From NCBI GenBank assembly GCA_964650525.1, contig CAZYUA010000023.1, forward strand, positions 1 through 64,000: 64,000 nt of DNA, in the 5' to 3' direction. Shown here piece by piece: positions 60,580-64,000 of the stretch. The position numbers and the translations under genes are program-made. The notes beneath the pieces were generated by a model. It ran no database searches and was not told the DNA's origin. It saw only the letters and a list, made by a program, of their open reading frames with translations. The stretch comes from UBA1413 sp964650525. GTDB taxonomy: Bacteria; Bacteroidota; Bacteroidia; Bacteroidales; Prolixibacteraceae. Numbering within the stretch: position 1 is the first letter of the stretch; each line of letters starts with the position of its first letter.

Positions 60580-62127
60580 ATGAAGACAAGGATATATTGG
60601 GTGGCCTTACTTTCAACATGTATGGCTGCCTGCCATCAGCAAAAAAATGGGGAGGCCAAAAGGGAAAGCCACGAACATGAAGCAGAGGCCGTCTCCCCCG
60701 GCGGGCATGCCGGCGAAGAAACTAAATTCCAATATACAGCTTACAGCAACGACTTTGAGCTTTTTGCGGAAGCCGATGCATTGGTGGCTGGGGAAGCGGC
60801 CAATGTGTTGTCTCATTTTTCGGTGTTGCCCGATTTTACAGCCCTGGAGAGCGGGTCCATCACGCTGGTGTTGTCGGTTAATGGTAAAGAAACCCGGCAA
60901 ACCCTCGTGGAGCCTTCCCGCAAGGGAATCTACAGCTTCGACATCACCCCTGAAACTACAGGCAGCGGCACCCTGAAATTCGAGATTGTGAATGAAAAGG
61001 GGCTTTTTGAGGTGCTGGTTCCTGAAGTAACCGTTTTTGCTACCCACGAAGCAGCCCGGGAGGCTGCCGCAGCAGAAGCCACTCCGAAAACAAATACCAC
61101 CGTTTTTACCAAGGAACAATCCTGGAAAATTGATTTTTCCACCGGTCTGCCTGATTTAAGACCGTTCGGAGAAGTGATTAAGACCACAGCCCTTGTGCAA
61201 CCGTCGCAGGGAAATGAGCGTGTGGTTTCTGCCCGGACAGGCGGGATGGTCCGCATCACGGCCGACAATCTGCTCGCAGGAATGGAAGTTTCCAGCGGTC
61301 AGTCGCTGTTTTACATTTCAGGAAGTCATATGGCTGATAACAATATGGCGGTCCGGTTTGCTGAGGCCAAAAGCAATCATGAAAAGGCCAAAGCCGATTA
61401 TGAAAGGGCACAGGAATTGGCAAAAGATAAGATCGTGTCGGACAAAGATTTGATGGCATTAAAAAATGTGTATGACAACAGCAAGGCTGTGTACGACAAT
61501 CTGAACCGGAATTTCAGTGCTGACGGGCAGACCGTTGTTAGTCCGATGGGTGGTTTTATTAAGCAGGTATTTGTCAAAAACGGCGCGTTTGTAGAGGCAG
61601 GTCAGCCGCTGGTGGTAGTTTCGCAGAACCGGACGCTGACGCTAACCGCCGATTTGCCCATGAAACACGCAGCCCTGCTCGGATCCATCCGATCGGCGAC
61701 TATCCATACGCCTTACGATAACCGTACCTATACGTTAGAACAGTTAAACGGCAAGGTGCTGGCTTACGGCAAATCGGCCGGCGCAGACAGTTATCTGGTC
61801 CCCGTTTCCCTTCAAATCGACAATGCAGAAGGCTTTATTCCCGGCAGTTTTGTAGAGGTTTATCTTAAAACGATTACCAGCACATCAGCACTTACCGTTC
61901 CGGTTACTGCCCTGCTCGAAGAACAGGGAATTTATTTCGTCTGGGTTCAGAGGACCCCGGAATTATTTGAAAAACGCGAGGTTTCAATAGGAAAAACCGA
62001 TGGGGTTCTCATGGAGATATTAAAGGGATTGCATACAGGTGAACGCATCGTAACCCGGGGTGCCATGCTCATCAAACTGTCACAGGCCACCGGAACTTTG
62101 GATGCTCATTCCGGACACGTCCATTAA
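60580..62127 (+). CDS. RND efflux periplasmic adaptor (CusB/CzcB family)
   Basis: A 515-residue lipoprotein from the ATG at 60580 (lipobox MAAC, Cys18). A His-rich start (ESHEHEAEAV) precedes a ~140-residue beta domain with EEYLF-like features seen in Bacteroidota adaptors. Residues ~190 onward are the membrane-fusion core: lipoyl half motifs (VVSARTGGMVRITADNL; PMGGFIKQVFVKNGAFVEAG), a helical hairpin (HEKAKADYERAQELAKDKIV), a beta-barrel and the C-terminal VTRGAMLIKL. It links the inner-membrane pump to an outer-membrane channel. The pump gene follows after 10 bp. Confidence 0.92.
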   Translation: MKTRIYWVALLSTCMAACHQQKNGEAKRESHEHEAEAVSPGGHAGEETKFQYTAYSNDFELFAEADALVAGEAANVLSHFSVLPDFTALESGSITLVLSVNGKETRQTLVEPSRKGIYSFDITPETTGSGTLKFEIVNEKGLFEVLVPEVTVFATHEAAREAAAAEATPKTNTTVFTKEQSWKIDFSTGLPDLRPFGEVIKTTALVQPSQGNERVVSARTGGMVRITADNLLAGMEVSSGQSLFYISGSHMADNNMAVRFAEAKSNHEKAKADYERAQELAKDKIVSDKDLMALKNVYDNSKAVYDNLNRNFSADGQTVVSPMGGFIKQVFVKNGAFVEAGQPLVVVSQNRTLTLTADLPMKHAALLGSIRSATIHTPYDNRTYTLEQLNGKVLAYGKSAGADSYLVPVSLQIDNAEGFIPGSFVEVYLKTITSTSALTVPVTALLEEQGIYFVWVQRTPELFEKREVSIGKTDGVLMEILKGLHTGERIVTRGAMLIKLSQATGTLDAHSGHVH

Positions 62128-62137
62128 CCCTAACGCT

Positions 62138-64000
62138 ATGCTAAACAGTCTTATCCGTTTTTCGCTGAACAACAAATACCTGATTTTGCTCTGTTCGGTG
62201 GTGTTGGTGGTTTTTGGAATAAGAACCGCCTCAAATATGGAAGTCGATGTTTTCCCTGATCTCACTGCTCCGACGGTGGTGGTCATGACCGATGTCCATG
62301 GGATGGCTTCAGAAGAAGTGGAGCGGCTGGTGACATTTCCCATAGAATCGGCGGTCAATGGGGCCACGGATGTCCGCCGTGTGCGTTCATCGTCGGCGCA
62401 AGGATATTCGTTTGTGTGGGTGGAGTTTGACTGGGGTACCGATATTTTTAGGGCCCGTCAGATTGTGAGTGAGAAGCTCATCACGGTCTCTTCCGTCATG
62501 CCCCTGGGGGTAGGCCAGCCTATGCTGGCACCCCAATCGAGTGTCATGGGAGAAATTTTCTTTGTGGGAATGCAATCCGACAGTACCTCCATGATGGAAT
62601 TGCGCACCCTGGCCGAATGGAGCGTGAAACCCCTGATATTGGCCACCGGCGGCGTTTCGCAGGTGACCATTATTGGTGGCGATTATAAACAGTACCAGGT
62701 GCTGGCCGACCCTCAGAAAATGAAATACTTCGGTGTTTCGATGAATGAACTGGCTGCCATTTGCCGGGGTATCAGCCAAAATTCCTCAGGGGGGGTGGTC
62801 CGGCAATTTGGAAATGAATATGTGGTGCGTGGGATAGCCCGGACTTCCGACACGGAAACACTGGGAAACACCCTGGTAAAAATGAGAAACGGGAAACCGG
62901 TGAGAATTTCTGATGTCGCCGGTGTGATCATTGGCAGCGCCCCGAAAATGGGCTACGCCTCCGGAAGTGCCAAACCCGCCGTCATCATTTCGATTTCAAA
63001 ACAGCCCAATGCCAACACCCTTGAAGTAACGCGGCGGATTGAAGAAAACCTCGGGAAGTTGAAAAAGACTTTTCCGCCCGACGTGGTCCTGGATACGAAA
63101 ATCTTCCGCCAGGCTGATTTCATTGAAACTTCAGTCAGCAACGTCCAAAATGCCCTGGTCGAAGGGGGTATTTTCGTGATCATCATTCTGTTCCTGTTTC
63201 TGGGGAGTTTCCGTACGACGATCATCTCTCTTCTGGCCATTCCGTTGTCACTGTTAGGCGCCATCCTGGCATTACGGGGTTTGGGAATGACCATCAACAC
63301 CATGAGCCTCGGGGGAATGGCTATTGCCATCGGTTCCCTGGTCGATGATGCCATCATCGATGTGGAAAATGTCTATAAACGGCTCAGGCAAAACCGGCAG
63401 TTACCGGAAGCCCAAAGGCTTTCACCCTTTACGGTCGTATTGGAGGCATCTAAGGAAATCAGAGCATCGATTTTTAATGCCACCCTGATCATTATGGTGG
63501 CTTTTCTCCCGCTCTTCTTTCTCTCCGGAATGGAAGGCCGGATGTTGAAACCACTGGGAATAGCCTTTATCGTGTCGCTGTTTATGTCGCTCTTGGTAGC
63601 CATGACCCTGACGCCCCTTTTGTCGAAGATGCTGCTTTCAGATGAAAAATATCTGGCAAAAAATGAAAAGGAAAAGTGGCTGGTGCGCAAGCTTACCCAG
63701 CTTTACGAGAAGTCGCTGATCTGGACTTTGCACCATAAAAAGGTCGTCTTAATCACCATACTGGGATTGTTTCTGGCTTCACTTTTCGTTTTTTCACATT
63801 TCGGACGAAGTTTTTTACCTGAGTTTAATGAGGGAGCCCTGACTCTGTCAGTAATTTCAAAGCCGGGGGTTTCACTCGAAGAGAGCAACCGGCTGGGTAC
63901 CCTTGTTGAGAGGGAACTTCTTGCCATTCCGGAAGTATCCAGTACGGCACGTCGGACAGGGAGGGGAGAACTCGATGAGCATTCACAAACTACCAACAGT
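62138..64000 (+). CDS. Heavy-metal RND efflux pump (CusA/CzcA family), 3' end beyond window
   Basis: The first 621 codons are present with no stop. It opens with LNSLIRFSLNNKYLILLCSV and the periplasmic block MEVDVFPDLTAPTVVVMT. Porter domain motifs follow, then the TM4 proton-relay region GGMAIAIGSLVDDAIIDVEN with its Asp pair. NATLIIMVAFLPLFFLSGM and MTLTPLLSKML complete the first membrane half, and the second half starts at LIWTLHHKKVVLITI. RTGRGELDEHSQ near the edge is typical of the metal-exporting subgroup. Metal specificity (Cu/Ag, Co/Zn/Cd or other) is not certain. Confidence 0.94.
   Translation, partial: MLNSLIRFSLNNKYLILLCSVVLVVFGIRTASNMEVDVFPDLTAPTVVVMTDVHGMASEEVERLVTFPIESAVNGATDVRRVRSSSAQGYSFVWVEFDWGTDIFRARQIVSEKLITVSSVMPLGVGQPMLAPQSSVMGEIFFVGMQSDSTSMMELRTLAEWSVKPLILATGGVSQVTIIGGDYKQYQVLADPQKMKYFGVSMNELAAICRGISQNSSGGVVRQFGNEYVVRGIARTSDTETLGNTLVKMRNGKPVRISDVAGVIIGSAPKMGYASGSAKPAVIISISKQPNANTLEVTRRIEENLGKLKKTFPPDVVLDTKIFRQADFIETSVSNVQNALVEGGIFVIIILFLFLGSFRTTIISLLAIPLSLLGAILALRGLGMTINTMSLGGMAIAIGSLVDDAIIDVENVYKRLRQNRQLPEAQRLSPFTVVLEASKEIRASIFNATLIIMVAFLPLFFLSGMEGRMLKPLGIAFIVSLFMSLLVAMTLTPLLSKMLLSDEKYLAKNEKEKWLVRKLTQLYEKSLIWTLHHKKVVLITILGLFLASLFVFSHFGRSFLPEFNEGALTLSVISKPGVSLEESNRLGTLVERELLAIPEVSSTARRTGRGELDEHSQTTNS

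Overview
The window looks like a chromosomal contig from an anaerobic member of the Bacteroidota (Bacteroidales-like). Supporting signs are type IX secretion cargo (one gliding-motility C-terminal domain, several type A sorting domains), a PorP/SprF protein, the rpmB-rpmG-DUF4295-ftsY block, DUF3078 and GSCFA proteins, an A-type flavodiiron protein, and many promoters matching the Bacteroidota -7 consensus TAnnTTTG. No taxonomic marker was compared with a database.

Layout. 1-9.2 kb: the 3' part of a giant repetitive T9SS adhesin, followed by its PorP/SprF partner. 9.3-22.4 kb: housekeeping genes (queuosine-precursor transporter, Rnk-like factor, HD and CYTH proteins, DUF3078 protein, UbiA-type prenyltransferase, an ExbB-ExbD-TonB operon with a ZIP transporter, araD, ftsY, ribosomal proteins L28 and L33). 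22.8-30.7 kb: solute symporter, glycosyltransferase, TPR-AraC regulator, MltG, flavodiiron protein. 30.7-43.6 kb: a long minus-strand glycogen cluster (branching enzyme, GSCFA protein, debranching enzyme, glycogen synthase, GH57 amylase, glucan phosphorylase) continuing into an XRE-cupin regulator and an acyl-CoA ligase. 43.7-49.1 kb: ABC transport genes, including a protein that fuses several substrate-binding units to a permease and an ATPase that carries a GHKL-like C-terminal domain.

A tRNA-Lys(CUU) gene at 49.2 kb marks a clear drop in G+C. From there to about 53.4 kb lies AT-rich accessory DNA with an M15-like peptidase, an orphan small gene, decayed sequence and a FISUMP/T9SS surface protein. 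From 53.4 kb to the right edge runs a metal(loid) block, all on the plus strand: arsR, arsE/F/G-like genes, an ArsP-type permease, acr3, arsC, then hgcA and hgcB, then a histidine-rich exported protein and a CusB/CusA-type RND efflux pair that runs off the window.

The most important content is hgcAB at 58.55-59.99 kb, the corrinoid protein and ferredoxin pair required for mercury methylation. It sits directly downstream of an arsenic resistance operon and upstream of heavy-metal efflux genes. HgcA has the cap-helix motif NVWCAAGK and five C-terminal membrane spans. HgcB has two 4Fe-4S motifs, Cys73 and a terminal Cys-Cys pair. This predicts a mercury-methylating organism. The ArsR operator-like repeats, the organoarsenical genes and the two unusual ABC fusion proteins are the next most interesting items.
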